From Culex pipiens pallens (Eukaryota > Arthropoda > Insecta > Diptera > Culicidae), in the NCBI RefSeq assembly GCF_016801865.2, contig NC_068938.1:65342421-65406420 (forward strand): a stretch of DNA of 64,000 nt, read 5' to 3'. The translations under genes were made by a program, and so were the position numbers. Positions 1-9,789 of this stretch are shown here, one piece after another. The notes under the pieces are model-generated. The model was not told where the DNA came from. It was given only the letters and a program-made list of their open reading frames with translations, and ran no database searches. Each line of letters starts with the position of its first letter. The stretch's first letter is position 1.

Positions 1-636
1 GCAAATTAGTGTTGAACACGTGCTGTGTGGTTCACAAACACGGTTGCTAATCTGATTTACCGCACAGCATACTGGTTGGTTGGATTAGTAGTGTGACGAA
101 CCCTTTTCCAGAGGGAAGGAGGAGCGCAGGAAACGGACACGCCGATTGAAACGGTAAACAACAACTGTCCTCGTGACACCGGATCGGTGCAGTAATTGGG
201 TTTGATACTGTTTGCTGTTTGTTATTGAGTGCGGGATGCTGTTGTGGATCAATTTTCTAAAACACAGGGTGGCGACTACTTTTGGGATTTTTTTTTCTGA
301 ATTGCAACAATTTCCTTAAAATCCTTAAAATCTTAAAAAAAAAATTAAAATCAGGCAAATATTTGGACCAACATATTTAGATAAACTTTAAAGGACGCAT
401 TTTTTGGAAATAACTAGCATGATAAAGACTCAGAGACGACAGCGATTTTCTAACAGACGGTTTGACAGATGCGCAGCTGCAGATGCTGAGAAACTTTCTG
501 GAACAAATAATAAAAATGGGGGGAAACATATTGGAACCTAAAAACTTTTGAGAATTCTGAACTTTACGGTGAATATTTTGCAAATCTTGCATTATTTAAT
601 AGGGAATGAGGCAACAATTGTAACATTTTTTTCCAG
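1..636. other. No gene recognised
   Basis: I see no convincing coding exon, RNA gene or repeat boundary here. The first 300 bases are less AT-rich than the rest and could be host regulatory or untranslated sequence, but nothing confirms that. From about 285 onward the sequence becomes poly(A/T)-rich. Confidence 0.4.
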
Positions 637-809
637 GAGTTCTACAAGAGCTCTTCAAGATAGCTACAGCATAGCAGTTTGGACCGCGGTAGGATAAAAT
701 TCTCTTCAAAACTTCTTCAGGAGTTTAGAAGAGTACTTGAAGAGAGTTTTATCCTACCGCGGTCCAAACTGCTATGCTGTAGCTATCTTGAAGAGCTCTT
801 GTAGAACTC
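637..809. repeat. Small foldback (hairpin) element, 73-bp arms
   Basis: Bases 637-709 are the reverse complement of 737-809 with a single visible mismatch (a T/C difference near 699/747), around a loop of about 27 bases. The arms contain the distinctive core GACCGCGGTAGGATAAAA. It resembles a miniature foldback transposable element or a hairpin-RNA locus. The near-identity of the arms implies recent formation or gene conversion. No protein is encoded. I cannot define a target-site duplication in the poly(T)/poly(A) flanks. Confidence 0.85.
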
Positions 810-918
810 TTGAAAAAAAAAAGTTACTTGGGAAGTTGCGTTAAACGAACAGATCAAGCTTGTTTTAGACTTTTCGTAACATTTTTTTTCATTTCTAAAC
901 TTATCCGCCATTTTCATA

Positions 919-1215
919 TGTTGTTCCAGAGCAATTCTCTACGAAATCGGTCTTTTTTTCTTTAATTTAAATTTTTGTTTTTTTTTAATCCGGATGACAC
1001 TTTTTTGGTGCCCTGGTATGCCCAAAGAAGCCATTTTGTATTATTAGTTTGTCCATATAATTTTCCATACAAATTTGGCAGCTGTCCATACAAAAATGAT
1101 ATGTGAAAATTCAAAAATCTGTATCTTTTAAAGGAATGTTTTGATTGATTTGGTGTTTCGGCAAAGTTGTAGGTATGGATATGAACTACACTGAAAAAGA
1201 AATGATACACGATAA
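919..1215 (-). repeat. Fragment of dispersed foldback family A
   Basis: This stretch matches, in the same orientation, the segments at 40861-41100 and 56395-56690, and in reverse the segments at 15097-15340 and 46700-46960. Shared landmarks are the phrases around 'ggtatgcccaaagaagccattttg' (1016-1040) and 'ccatacaaatttggcagctgtccatac' (1064-1090). Only one arm is present, so this is a truncated copy. It is non-coding; short open frames in it recur in every copy and simply follow the repeat. Confidence 0.8.
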
Positions 1216-1525
1216 AATTTTTTTTTGCTGGTTTTCAATTTCAGTTTTTGTGTAGGCCAAGGGTGAAATCATACCTTTTCGGTTTACACCCGGTGAGGAA
1301 CATCCTGGAAGGAGCGGAACTACATCCGTAGTGCTGTTAGTTGATCTTGGTCAAAACAGTTGCTCTGGTTCCTTGCAAGTTACCCATTTTCTTACCTCCA
1401 CGTTGGCTTGGTTTCGTCATCATAATGACAACACGTGACCTTGCTGGTGGCCTGTGGAAACGAACTCGTAAACCTTTGACCAGCGAGGGTCAGAGTCGAG
1501 ACGGCCAAAAGAAAGGGATGCGCAA

Positions 1526-2130
1526 TGTGGGAAGGGAAGATTGTAGACGGTATTGTTTTGATTCACAGCATGTTGAGTTAACTGTTGTGGATGTACCTGA
1601 TACATCGCAACACGGGGTTTCTCTTCTTTCCACTTTCAGCTACTATCTATCTTCTATTTCTTTATTATGTATTACTGATTTTCTAATTCGGCTTCTGTTT
1701 ACTATCCACCATTTTATTTTGATTGCATGATCCTTTGTTTCTCTTATTTTCATATACTAATGCATCTTTTTGTTTTGTTTTGTTTTTGTTTGTTTTCATT
1801 TTCATGTCGTGTCTGGGCCTACGGTTGGAGAACGATTGCACCACGATAACCACTTCGGAGTGATATTATCACACTGGAGACAACAGCAACAACATCAGAA
1901 ACCCTGATGTCACTCAGGTTCCCGCAAGTAACTGTATCATTATTTTAAAGTGATTATATTTTACTAACATCCCTTTCTTTGCAGAGCATGGACTACATTA
2001 TAAAGCGCCAATGTGGGAAAGGGAAGTCATTTGTGATTGTAGAAGGTATTGTTTTGATTCACAGCATGTTGAACGAACAGTTGTGGATGTACCTAGAACA
2101 TCGCAACTCGGAGTATCTCTTCTTATTATC
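1526..2130 (+). repeat. Diverged direct repeat pair (about 110 bp each)
   Basis: The segment at about 1526-1640 is repeated with substitutions and small indels at about 2010-2125. Both carry 'tattgttttgattcacagcatgttga' followed by a similar run ending near 'acatcgcaac'. The 2010 copy follows an acceptor-like 'tttctttgcag' (1974-1984). The pair may be remnants of a duplicated exon or of an unidentified repeat. Stops interrupt the first copy, and I recognise no protein family. Confidence 0.55.
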
Positions 2131-2829
2131 TCCAACTACTTTAGTTCTGTTTCACTTATCTTTCAAGTCTCCTCTACTCAATTTGCCAGTTTTAACTGCT
2201 ATGTGTTTTCCCTAACAAAAAACTGATCTCCTTAATATGCGAACGAGGTTAATTCTCGGGTTAATGCCTGTTCATATTTGATGTATTCTTTATTCATTGT
2301 CTAATTTATTTATTAATTAAAATATTATTTTAATCGGCTCCTAAAGTTGTCATTAATGCTATCTAAGCTTATATGATATTATTTATCCTTTATCACAAAG
2401 CTTTTTTCATAAATTATTGCCTATATTTTTAATCTACTTCATACAGCTTTTTCTCTTCTTTCTTTCAACATACAATTATTCTTTCAGTAGCGAACTTTAT
2501 GTAGTATACTTTTTCCTTTATTGTCTATTGTTTTAATCTACACCCTTTTCTTCAAACAAGTAAGATTTGAGTCCTTACTCAATATATTGAATGATCAAAG
2601 TCACACACATAACATTATTGTACTTTTGATAAATTTTTGAATAACATGCTTAGGTTCAAAACATTGTAACAAAAACCGCGACAGAAGAAATAGCAACAGA
2701 TAAACACGACTCAACATTAGGCAAGATTCCAGGAGAAAACAGTACACTGTAAATAACAATTAGTTTTTGAATTCAAACTAAAAATTAAACAGTTTTTTAC
2801 TGAAAATTGATAGGCACTACTTACATCAA
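2131..2829. other. AT-rich, no gene seen
   Basis: This is AT-rich spacer leading up to the CR1/L2-like retrotransposon. I find no exon, TIR or tRNA-like module. Confidence 0.4.
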
Positions 2830-3168
2830 ACCCTACGTAATGTACCACCCCCGGCCGAGTTAAAATGCGTAACCGCAAAAGCCGTGTAAACTACACGCCG
2901 AGCAAGATGTGTTGCGAATAAAGTGCAAAACAAATAAACATTCAAATGGAATAAATCCGTTCTCGACGCGTTCGAATTTGTAACTGACTTAATCCTGAAG
3001 TGCCGCCGCGTCCCCGAAAGTGTTATCCAGCTTATCCGTGGTGTTTCCTGACCGGTTCCGGCGTTGAAAAATCTGGGCGCTGTGTGGTGTATCAAGCCGT
3101 CATTTTTCGAGGCATCCAAGTGAGAAACAAAAAGTAGCTTTTGCTCGCTCACACAACTACACCCCGAA

Positions 3169-4053
3169 ATGGAACGAACACCTCCTGCCAACCCTACCCA
3201 CGAAGCCAATGTTTTGAAACGAAGTTGGACGGACGGCGATTCCTCATCGATGGATTCTACCACAAATCTCCTCAATTTCGAAACTCCCGTCCCGAAGCGG
3301 GGTAGGATGGACGGTGCTGATGATGGTGTCTCTGCGAAGCTGGATGCTGCCGTGAAATTGTTTATGGAGCAGTTTACCGAAACCAAAACAATGATTCACG
3401 AAATGCGCACCGACCTCAACAAGAAAATCGAAACCATCAAAACTGATCTGGAAGGAAAACTTGAGGCTGTGTCCAAAAACATAACTTCCCTCCGGTCCGA
3501 TTGCGCTACGAAATTTCTGCAGGCCGATGCCAATGTTGACGCCCTAAACGATCGTCTTGATGGTGTCTCCCACGCGATCGACAGTTTGGAAAGGTGTGAC
3601 GACTTGATTGTCAGTGGGGTACCGTTCGTTGAAGGTGAGGATCTGCCAGCTTACTTCACGGCGATGCTGAAGCATGTCGGACTGGACGGTAGTGTCCCCC
3701 CGTCGGTGGATATTCGGAGGCTGTACTCGCGGTCACCAAACGGAAGCGACGGAAGTTTCATCAAAATCCAGTTCGCCCTGAGAAACGCCCGTGACGACTT
3801 CTACTACGCTTACCTGGGGAAACACGACTTGAAGCTTTGCCACCTGGGAATCGACTCTACTCGCCGTGTGTACGTGAACGAGAGCCTCACCGATGCTGCG
3901 CGAAAGGTCAGAGCCGCTGCCATACGCTTGAAGAAGGACGGGAAGCTGTCGTCGGTGTACACCAAGCGCGGGGTAGTCCATGTGAAAAAACTTCCAAACG
4001 CGAACCCTGTCGCTGTACTGTCGGAGGACCAGCTTCGTCAACTCGCTAGTTAA
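3169..4053 (+). CDS. ORF1 protein of the CR1/L2-like element (coiled coil, RRM-like)
   Basis: This 294-residue protein is the RNA-binding ORF1 product of the surrounding LINE, expected to coat the retrotransposon RNA. Residues 1-50 are polar and Ser/Thr/Pro-rich. Residues about 55-140 show heptad-like spacing of hydrophobic residues (KLDAAVKLFMEQFTETKT onward) typical of a trimerising coiled coil. Residues about 140-285 resemble the RRM plus C-terminal domain of L1-type ORF1 proteins (start 'ERCDDLIVSGVPF'; later 'RRVYVNESLTDAARKVR'). There is no CCHC knuckle. It lies 157 bases upstream of the ORF2 start. The frame is intact although ORF2 is destroyed, so it could still be translated but cannot support its own element. 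Confidence 0.85.
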   Translation: MERTPPANPTHEANVLKRSWTDGDSSSMDSTTNLLNFETPVPKRGRMDGADDGVSAKLDAAVKLFMEQFTETKTMIHEMRTDLNKKIETIKTDLEGKLEAVSKNITSLRSDCATKFLQADANVDALNDRLDGVSHAIDSLERCDDLIVSGVPFVEGEDLPAYFTAMLKHVGLDGSVPPSVDIRRLYSRSPNGSDGSFIKIQFALRNARDDFYYAYLGKHDLKLCHLGIDSTRRVYVNESLTDAARKVRAAAIRLKKDGKLSSVYTKRGVVHVKKLPNANPVAVLSEDQLRQLAS

Positions 4054-4209
4054 GTCGAATTTTAACCGTTCCTTTTGATGTTTATTGTAATTGTAATTCT
4101 TATTATTGTATTGTGAATTTGTAAAATTTTGAACGAATATTGTTTATGACAAAAACCAAAAAAGTCTGTTGCTTGTCTTTTCAGCCCTCTAAAAGTTGCT
4201 TGCCCCAAA

Positions 4210-4329
4210 ATGCCATTGTCAACAAACCGCACCCTGACGAACATTCCTGCAGCCGTAATGCATGCCGTTCTTGCCCCCGGGAAACTCAACATCTGCCATG
4301 GCAATGCACAGAGTTTATGTGCTAGGAAG
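4210..4329 (+). pseudogene. ORF2 N-terminal piece (start of endonuclease), CR1/L2-like
   Basis: From the ATG at 4210 the frame reads to KLNICHGNAQSLCARK, the conserved first strand of the APE-type endonuclease of CR1/L2 LINEs. Codon 40 (AAG, 4327-4329) is the last one before the antisense RTE-like insertion. The reading frame resumes exactly at the TTG codon at 7549, so the intervening 3219 bases are an insertion that keeps frame by chance. The bases AAG occur on both sides of the insert (4327-4329 and 7546-7548), the only candidate for a target duplication. Confidence 0.8.
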
Positions 4330-7300
4330 GGTACTACTTACTTACTTTATCAGCAACAGGTCTATCGACCCAACGCTGAACTAATCGAAGATTTCCAGGA
4401 TGCTCGATCTTGGGCCGCTCGTCTCCAGTCGCCTACAATGTTGGCCGCTCTTGCATCTTCGTCGACTGCACACAGCCAACGCGTACGAGGCCTTCCACGA
4501 AGCCGACGACCGCGTCCAGGTTCGCTGCTGAATATCGTTTTAGCCGCCCGCTCGTCCGACATTCTGGCTACATGTCCAGCCCACTTTAGCCTGTCGTGCT
4601 TGATGACTTTTACGATATCAGCATGTTTGTAGTCTTGGTACAACTCGAAATTCATGCGCCTGCGCCACCGGTCTCCTACTTGCTTGCCACCGAAGATAGA
4701 ACGCAGGATTCTCCGCTCAAAGACCCCAAGTGCTCTCTGGTCAGCCTCCTTTAGCGTCCACGACTCGTGACCGTAAAGAGCTACAGGGAGTATCAAGGTC
4801 CTGTACAGCGTGATTTTCGTAGGCGTCCTTAGGCTGCGGGACCTTAGCTGGCTACGAAGACCGTAGAAGGCCCTGTTTGCAGCACTAATCCGCCGTTTTA
4901 CTTCGCAGCTCACATCGTTGTCGCACGTCACAAGTGTACCAAGATATACAAACTCATCCACCACCTCATATCTTTCTCCATCTATTTCCACCTCCAAAAC
5001 ACCATCACCTGCACTGCCACGCGCTCTGCCAGCGACCAGATACTTGGTCTTGGCAGTGTTGATGGTCAGTCCGATCTTCGCAGCTTCCCGCTTGAAAGGG
5101 ACGAACGCCTCCTCCACTGAACGACGGTCGATACCAATGATGTCGATGTCGTCAGCGTATCCAAGCAGCATGTGCGATTTGGTGATGAGTGTTCCGTTTC
5201 TTTGCACGCCTGCCCTTCGAGCAGCACCTTCCAACGCTATGATGAACAGTAAGTTCGAGAGAGCATCGCCCTGCTTCAATCCATCCAACGTAACGAAAGC
5301 TTCTGATGTCTCATTAGCTATTCGCACGCTTGATTTTGCTCCGTCGAGCGTTGCACGAATCAGTCTTATTAGCTTCGCCGGAAAGCCGTGTTCTAGCATA
5401 ATTTTCCAAAGTTCGTTTCTTTTGACTGAATCGTACGCCGCCTTGAAGTCGATGAACAAATGGTGTGTTTGCAGGTTGTACTCCCGGAACTTGTCGAGGA
5501 TTTGTCGCAGAGTGAACATCTGGTCCGTCGTTGACCGACCCGCTCGAAAACCGCACTGGTATTCGCCGACAAAGGTCTCGGTCAAGGGTCTCAGCTTGCT
5601 CCACAGGATTCGGGATAGTACTTTGTACGCTGAGTTGAGGATTGTGATGCCTCGATAGTTGGCACAATCGAGTCTTTGCCCTTTCTTGTAGATTGGGGTG
5701 ATGAGCCCGTCTAACCAGTCGGTCGGAAGCTGTTCTTCGCACCAAATTCGCTGGACGATTTGGTGCAGAATCTCGATCATCCGCGCGCTCCCGTGCTTGA
5801 AAAGTTCGGCCGGAAGTCCGTCCTTTCCCGCGGATTTCGCGTTCTTGAGCTCCTTTACGGCTTTTTCCACGTCCTCCAACGTAGGCGGGTCCACAGCTAT
5901 TCCATCATCCTCAACGTTCATCCTGTCCTCGACGATTCCCTCTCGCGTCTCACCGTTCAACAGCTGTTGGAAGTGCTCCTTCCACCTGGCCGCTACCGCT
6001 GTCTTATCTGTCAACAGGTTACCTTCCCTGTCGTTGCACATAACAGGGGAAGGCGTCGCTTTCTTTCTTACACCGTTGACAGTTGCATAAAACCTCCGCT
6101 TATCGTTCGCGTTGTATTGTGCTTGAGCTTCGGCAAGTACTCTCTCGTCGTACTCCCGTTCTTTTCGGCGGTGGGTTCGTTTCTCAGCTCTTCGCAGCTC
6201 GCTGTATCGCTCACAGTTTCGGCGCGTACCCTTCACCAGCATACGCTTCCTGGCCTCGTTCTTCTCGTCCGTCACTCGCTGGCACTCCGCATCGAACCAC
6301 CCTTTAGGTTTGCGTCCTCTGGTCGTGCCGATCACTTCGGTAGCCGTTGTGTTGACGAGGCTCTGGAGGGCTCCCCATTGCTCGTCCAGGTTACCCGTAG
6401 GCGCGTCCTCGTTGATCCGCTCGTCGAGCTTCCGACTGTACTCTGCAGCAACGTCGCTGCTCGCAAGGCGCTGGACGTCCAACCGCGCTATCCTCGCAGT
6501 CCGCGGGGTCAACACGTTCGACAGCCTAGCTCGGATCTTGCACGCTACCAGGAAGTGATCAGAGTCGATGTTCGGTCCTCTGTACGATCGGACGTCCATC
6601 ACGTCCGAGAAGTGTCGACCATCCACCAAAACGTGATCGATTTGTGTGCACGATTCGCCATTCGGGTGGCGCCAGGTGTGCTTCCGAATGTTCAAGCGCG
6701 CAAAGAAGGTGCTACAGATAGCCATTCCTCTGGCTGCGGCGAAATTGACCAAACGGAGGCCGTTGTCATTCGTACGAGGATGAAGGCTCTCCTTGCCGAT
6801 GACAGGATGGAAGAAGGCTTCCCTTCCGACCTGCGCGTTCGCGTCTCCGATGACTATCTTCACGTCGTGTCTTGGGCACTCTCCATAGGTCTTGTCGAGA
6901 CGCTCGTAGAAAGCGTCTTTATCGTCATCGGGCTTGTCGTTCGTCGGCGCGTAGATGTTGATCAGGCTGTAGTTGAAGAATTTGCCCTTTATTCTCAACA
7001 CGCAGATCCGGTCATTCACCACCTTCCACTTGATGACTCGGTTCTTCTGATCCCCAATCACTACGAAACCGACTCCGTGCATCGCCTTTTCGCCGCCACT
7101 GTAGTAGATGTGGTACTTGAAAGAGGTGTTGGCGATGGGGTCCACCGCCGTGAGTTCTCGCTCTCCATGACCGGGCCATCGAACTTCCTGGATGGCGGCC
7201 ACATGCACGTTCAGCTTGTGCAGCTCCCGGGCAAGAAGGCCAGCACGTGCAGGATCTTGGAGAGTTCGAACGTTCCAAGTACCGAGTTTCCAATCGTTGT

Positions 7301-7545
7301 CCTTTTTACATCGCCTGGTCTGATGCCGATTAATCCGTCCTGAATTTCTTCTTTTGTTTTTCTGAGTTGGTGTTTCGCTTCGGTATGCCGCCTAACCAGG
7401 GCTGCGAATACCTAGTCTCGGGGTGGGGCTGCCACCTTGCAGCTTCCGGGACCCAGCTGCGGTTTTCTCTCGACACCGTAACGGGGGCTTTTGTCTCGAA
7501 GCTTAACGGTACAGCTACACCCTCCGAAGAGGGTGGAGCCCCCCT
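4330..7545 (-). mobile_element. RTE-like non-LTR retrotransposon inserted in the CR1/L2-like ORF2
   Basis: A 3.2-kb antisense LINE. On its own strand it begins at about 7545 with a GC-rich leader, encodes one large endonuclease-reverse transcriptase ORF, and has almost no 3' UTR (about 30 bases). It ends in short GTAA-type repeats (plus-strand 'tactacttacttacttta', 4332-4349) instead of poly(A). A single ORF, compact 3' end and simple-repeat tail fit the RTE clade (mosquito JAM1-type elements); the clade name is inferred. The insertion point inside the outer element's endonuclease is exact because the outer frame rejoins across it. Confidence 0.8.
4362..7310 (-). CDS. RTE-like endonuclease/reverse transcriptase polyprotein
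   Basis: This enzyme nicks target DNA and primes reverse transcription. From the GTG codon at 7208 there are 948 sense codons, but the conserved endonuclease start (WKLGTWNVRTL) is in frame upstream at about 7290-7260. The frame stays open to a TAG near 7393 with no ATG, so the true start is unclear, either non-AUG or lost. Motifs in order: QEVRWPG (catalytic Glu), GDANAQVG, SDHFLVA (endonuclease); FIDFKAAYDSV, LKQGDALSNLLF and LLGYADDIDI (RT, with the YADD catalytic pair); then HDRLKWAGHVARM near the C-terminus, common in RTE-like proteins. No premature stop or frameshift is visible over about 980 codons, which suggests a fairly young copy. No RNase H domain is present. Confidence 0.85.
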   Translation of the reverse strand, partial: CKKDNDWKLGTWNVRTLQDPARAGLLARELHKLNVHVAAIQEVRWPGHGERELTAVDPIANTSFKYHIYYSGGEKAMHGVGFVVIGDQKNRVIKWKVVNDRICVLRIKGKFFNYSLINIYAPTNDKPDDDKDAFYERLDKTYGECPRHDVKIVIGDANAQVGREAFFHPVIGKESLHPRTNDNGLRLVNFAAARGMAICSTFFARLNIRKHTWRHPNGESCTQIDHVLVDGRHFSDVMDVRSYRGPNIDSDHFLVACKIRARLSNVLTPRTARIARLDVQRLASSDVAAEYSRKLDERINEDAPTGNLDEQWGALQSLVNTTATEVIGTTRGRKPKGWFDAECQRVTDEKNEARKRMLVKGTRRNCERYSELRRAEKRTHRRKEREYDERVLAEAQAQYNANDKRRFYATVNGVRKKATPSPVMCNDREGNLLTDKTAVAARWKEHFQQLLNGETREGIVEDRMNVEDDGIAVDPPTLEDVEKAVKELKNAKSAGKDGLPAELFKHGSARMIEILHQIVQRIWCEEQLPTDWLDGLITPIYKKGQRLDCANYRGITILNSAYKVLSRILWSKLRPLTETFVGEYQCGFRAGRSTTDQMFTLRQILDKFREYNLQTHHLFIDFKAAYDSVKRNELWKIMLEHGFPAKLIRLIRATLDGAKSSVRIANETSEAFVTLDGLKQGDALSNLLFIIALEGAARRAGVQRNGTLITKSHMLLGYADDIDIIGIDRRSVEEAFVPFKREAAKIGLTINTAKTKYLVAGRARGSAGDGVLEVEIDGERYEVVDEFVYLGTLVTCDNDVSCEVKRRISAANRAFYGLRSQLRSRSLRTPTKITLYRTLILPVALYGHESWTLKEADQRALGVFERRILRSIFGGKQVGDRWRRRMNFELYQDYKHADIVKVIKHDRLKWAGHVARMSDERAAKTIFSSEPGRGRRLRGRPRTRWLCAVDEDARAANIVGDWRRAAQDRASWKSSISSALGR

Positions 7546-7548
7546 AAG

Positions 7549-8451
7549 TTGGATGAAATCAAGAGCAACCTACAGGATTCCAAAGTCACCATCGCCTGCT
7601 TTACCGAATCCTGGCTGACAACAAAGAACACTGATCGCAGCATCGCTATCCCTGGGTTTGCGTTCCTCCGATGTGACAGGAAGTACTGTCGAGGTGGCGG
7701 AATCGTTATCTACTTCAAGGAGCACGTGGGATGTAAAGAAGTTTTCCGGATCGAGCCAACTGAACAATCTGCAGACAAAACAGAATGTTTAGCCTGTGAG
7801 CTGCGTTTTGGATCGGAAAAAGTTTTGCTGGTGGCTGTCTACAACCCCCCTGGGAACGACTGCACTGATCTTCTCGCTGAGAAATTGGACGCTCTCATCG
7901 GCAGCTTTGAGTACGTTGTTTTGATTGGCGACTTCAACACAGACCTGCGCAAACCAAGCAACGAACGCGCCCGACTTGAGTCATTGATGAGTACGTTTGC
8001 CCTCGTCTCTGTTGGAGAAGAGCCGACGTTTTACCACCGTCACGGGTGCTCTCAATTGGACCTGCTCCTATCCAGTTGCTGTGAAAAAGTCCTGCGTTTC
8101 AGCCAAGTCGCCTTTCCCGGACTTTCGACGCACGATCTCATATTTGGTTCGCTGGACTTTGACGTTCTCCCTCCAGTGCGAAGCATCACATACCGGGATT
8201 ATGTACACTTCAACGCTAACGATGTCGAGCACGAAATAAATTCTGTTGATTGGTCCGAATTCTACAACCTTCACAATCCTCGACTTTTTCAACAGTCATG
8301 TCAAACGGATTCATGACCAATGCATTCCACTTCGCACCTGCTCCAACCGTAAGAAACTCAACCCCTGGTACAACAACGAGATTAAAAGGTCGATGCTGGA
8401 ACGCGACATGGCGTACGACGACTGGCGCAAGGCTCCGCCGGAACGTAAGAC
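7549..8451 (+). pseudogene. ORF2 middle piece (endonuclease and linker), frameshifted
   Basis: Continuation of the CR1/L2-like ORF2 after the RTE insertion. It carries CFTESWL (catalytic Glu region), RGGGIVIYFKEH, VLIGDFNTDLR and an STHDLIFG motif near 8126-8150 that corresponds to the terminal SDH box (Asp kept as THD). The frame from 7549 stops at 8316. The sequence that should follow (FFNSHVKRIHDQC... PWYNNEIKR) is in the next frame from about 8285, so a one-base net insertion (or two-base deletion) near 8270-8290 inactivates ORF2. The piece ends at ERKT, where the THAP TIR element begins. Confidence 0.8.
8445..8451. repeat. Target-site duplication (left), GTAAGAC
   Basis: The heptamer GTAAGAC immediately precedes the left TIR and recurs directly after the right TIR at 11797-11803. 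Removing the element plus one copy restores the outer LINE frame (ERKTLAHLRYK), so the duplication and both element ends are precise. Confidence 0.9.
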
Positions 8452-8663
8452 CACAGACAAACAGACGTGAATCTCTTTTTCATTCGATCGCCAACTAAAA
8501 CGGCCGATTCAAATTCAAATCGATGAAATAAAATGGTTGCCGTAGTACCGCAACGAGACACGAACGTCATTGGTGGCGCCACTGTAGCTTTGACGTTTCA
8601 GCACTGCTTGGTTTGAGTGTGTGTGTTTTTTTTCGTTTGAGCCATCTTCTGCAGCACGGCAGC

Positions 8664-9357
8664 ATGGGTAGAAAGTGCAAAGCCAACTTTTGCGAGAATT
8701 ATCAAGATAAAATCCCGAAAAAGACATTTTTCGCCTTTCCAAAGGAACTCGAGCGGTAAGTTTCATAATTTAAAGACTAACACAATTATAATAAATTGTT
8801 TTTCAGATGCCAAAAATGGGTGGGTTTCTGCCGCTCGTCAGAAATCGACAAACTTTTCAGCAAAAACGGAACGAGTGGCTTACGGTGTCGGAAAATTTGC
8901 TCGGATCATTTTGATTCAAACGATTTTGTAAACAAAATGCGTCGCAGCCAAGGGTATTATTCAATTTGAACGGAAAAAATGTAGAAAATATAACAATAAT
9001 TCTAATTTTAGATTGCGGAAAACAGCCGTACCGAGCAGGAAGGAAGTGCTCCGGTCCATCGTGGATGTTTCAACCGCGACCAAGGCAGCCGGTCATGTAG
9101 ATTCCGAGCAGGACGAAATGTATGAGGTCGACGGATTGGTTAAGGAGTACCGGTCGCGCGTTTCGATTGCGCCCAAAGTGCCGGCCGGTCAGGTAGATTC
9201 CAAGCAGAACGACGAAATGGTTGAGCAGTACCTGGCGTACGCTGCGGTCGCGGCAAACGAGCGAGCTGATGAGGTAGATTTGGAGGAAAACGAGATGGAT
9301 GAAGGGTACCTGGCATACGTTCCGCACACGCGCATACGCGGCAAACGAGCGAGCTGA
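8664..9357 (+). CDS. THAP zinc-finger protein, copy 1 (three exons)
   Basis: Predicted exons are 8664-8755, 8807-8953 and 9012-9357, giving 194 codons plus stop. The introns are 51 and 58 bases with GT...AG borders (cg|gtaag, tttcag; gg|gtatta, ttttag), and phase is kept. Residues 1-88 form a C2CH THAP DNA-binding domain: Cys5, Cys10, Cys62 and His65, with the family's Pro26 (FAFP), Trp35, the SDHF box and a terminal AVPS that matches the usual AVPTIF-type end. The Cys10-Cys62 gap (51 residues) is at the long edge of the family range. Residues about 95-194 are acidic repeats of about 26 residues (e.g. AANERADEVDLEENEM), and the stop arises where a frameshift interrupts the repeats. No catalytic transposase domain follows. 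It may be a site-binding factor for the element's ends or a captured host protein. Confidence 0.75.
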
Positions 9358-9720
9358 ACAAGTAAATTTGGAGGAAGATGACGAAATTGTTGAGAAGTAC
9401 CTGGCGCGTATTCCCACCGCGGCCAACAACTCGAGTAGATCACGAAGGGGAGGACAATAAAACCAAAAATCACATGCTCGATTACCTGGGGCGCGTTCCG
9501 ATCGCGGCCAACGAGCCAGAGGATCAAATAGATTACGAGGATGACGATATGATTGAGTACGTGACGTATGTTCCGATCGCGGCTGACTTGCCAGCGGGCC
9601 AGGTATTTTCCGAGCAGGACGACGGAATGGTTGAGGAGTACTTGGATGGTTGAGGAAATGAGTTGAGGAAATGGTTGAGGAGTACGGTCGAAGCCAACGA
9701 GCGAGCTGATCAAGTAAATT
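9055..9720 (+). repeat. Coding-type acidic repeat tract, about 26 residues per unit, with frameshifts (copy 1)
   Basis: Seven to eight degenerate units run through three frames, with a pattern like VPIAAN-x-PA-x-QVD-x-E-x-D-[DE]-M-[VI]-E-x-YL. Units 1-3 are in the THAP frame. After 9357 the theme resumes in another frame (ERAEQVNLEEDDEIVEKYLAR, about 9342-9404). It shifts again, and the last units (RVPIAANEPEDQIDYEDDD; VPIAADLPAGQVFSEQDDG) are in the frame of 9378-9653. This implies that a longer repeat protein was broken by at least two indels. The same tract with the same breaks recurs at 10392-11057. Confidence 0.7.
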
Positions 9721-9789
9721 TGGAGGAGAGCTCTTTATACTGTATATATTATACTTTATATTAAACATCCCTTAACGTGATACTATTAC

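Larger units (their letters stand above)
8452..9789 (+). repeat. Tandem unit 1 of the THAP element (1338 bp)
   Basis: This unit has a left TIR, a THAP gene and a decayed acidic-repeat tract, and ends '...gatactattac'. Compared with unit 2 I found two differences by eye: a T for C at about 8522 (atcgatgaaa against atcgacgaaa) and one extra T in the poly(T) run near 8624-8632. Shared frameshifts in the acidic-repeat tract predate the duplication. Confidence 0.9.

Noticed and set aside
5760..7343. 527-codon plus-strand open frame
   Set aside because: It is the antisense shadow of the RTE-like polyprotein, which has clear EN and RT motifs on the minus strand.
4330..7548. Long target-site duplication for the RTE-like element
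   Set aside because: Only AAG is shared at the two junctions; three bases could be chance, so I do not claim a TSD.
9070..9768. Long minus-strand open frames opposite the THAP gene (and the same at 10407-11105)
   Set aside because: They are antisense shadows of the acidic repeat tract; the plus strand has the THAP domain, splice sites and composition of coding sequence.
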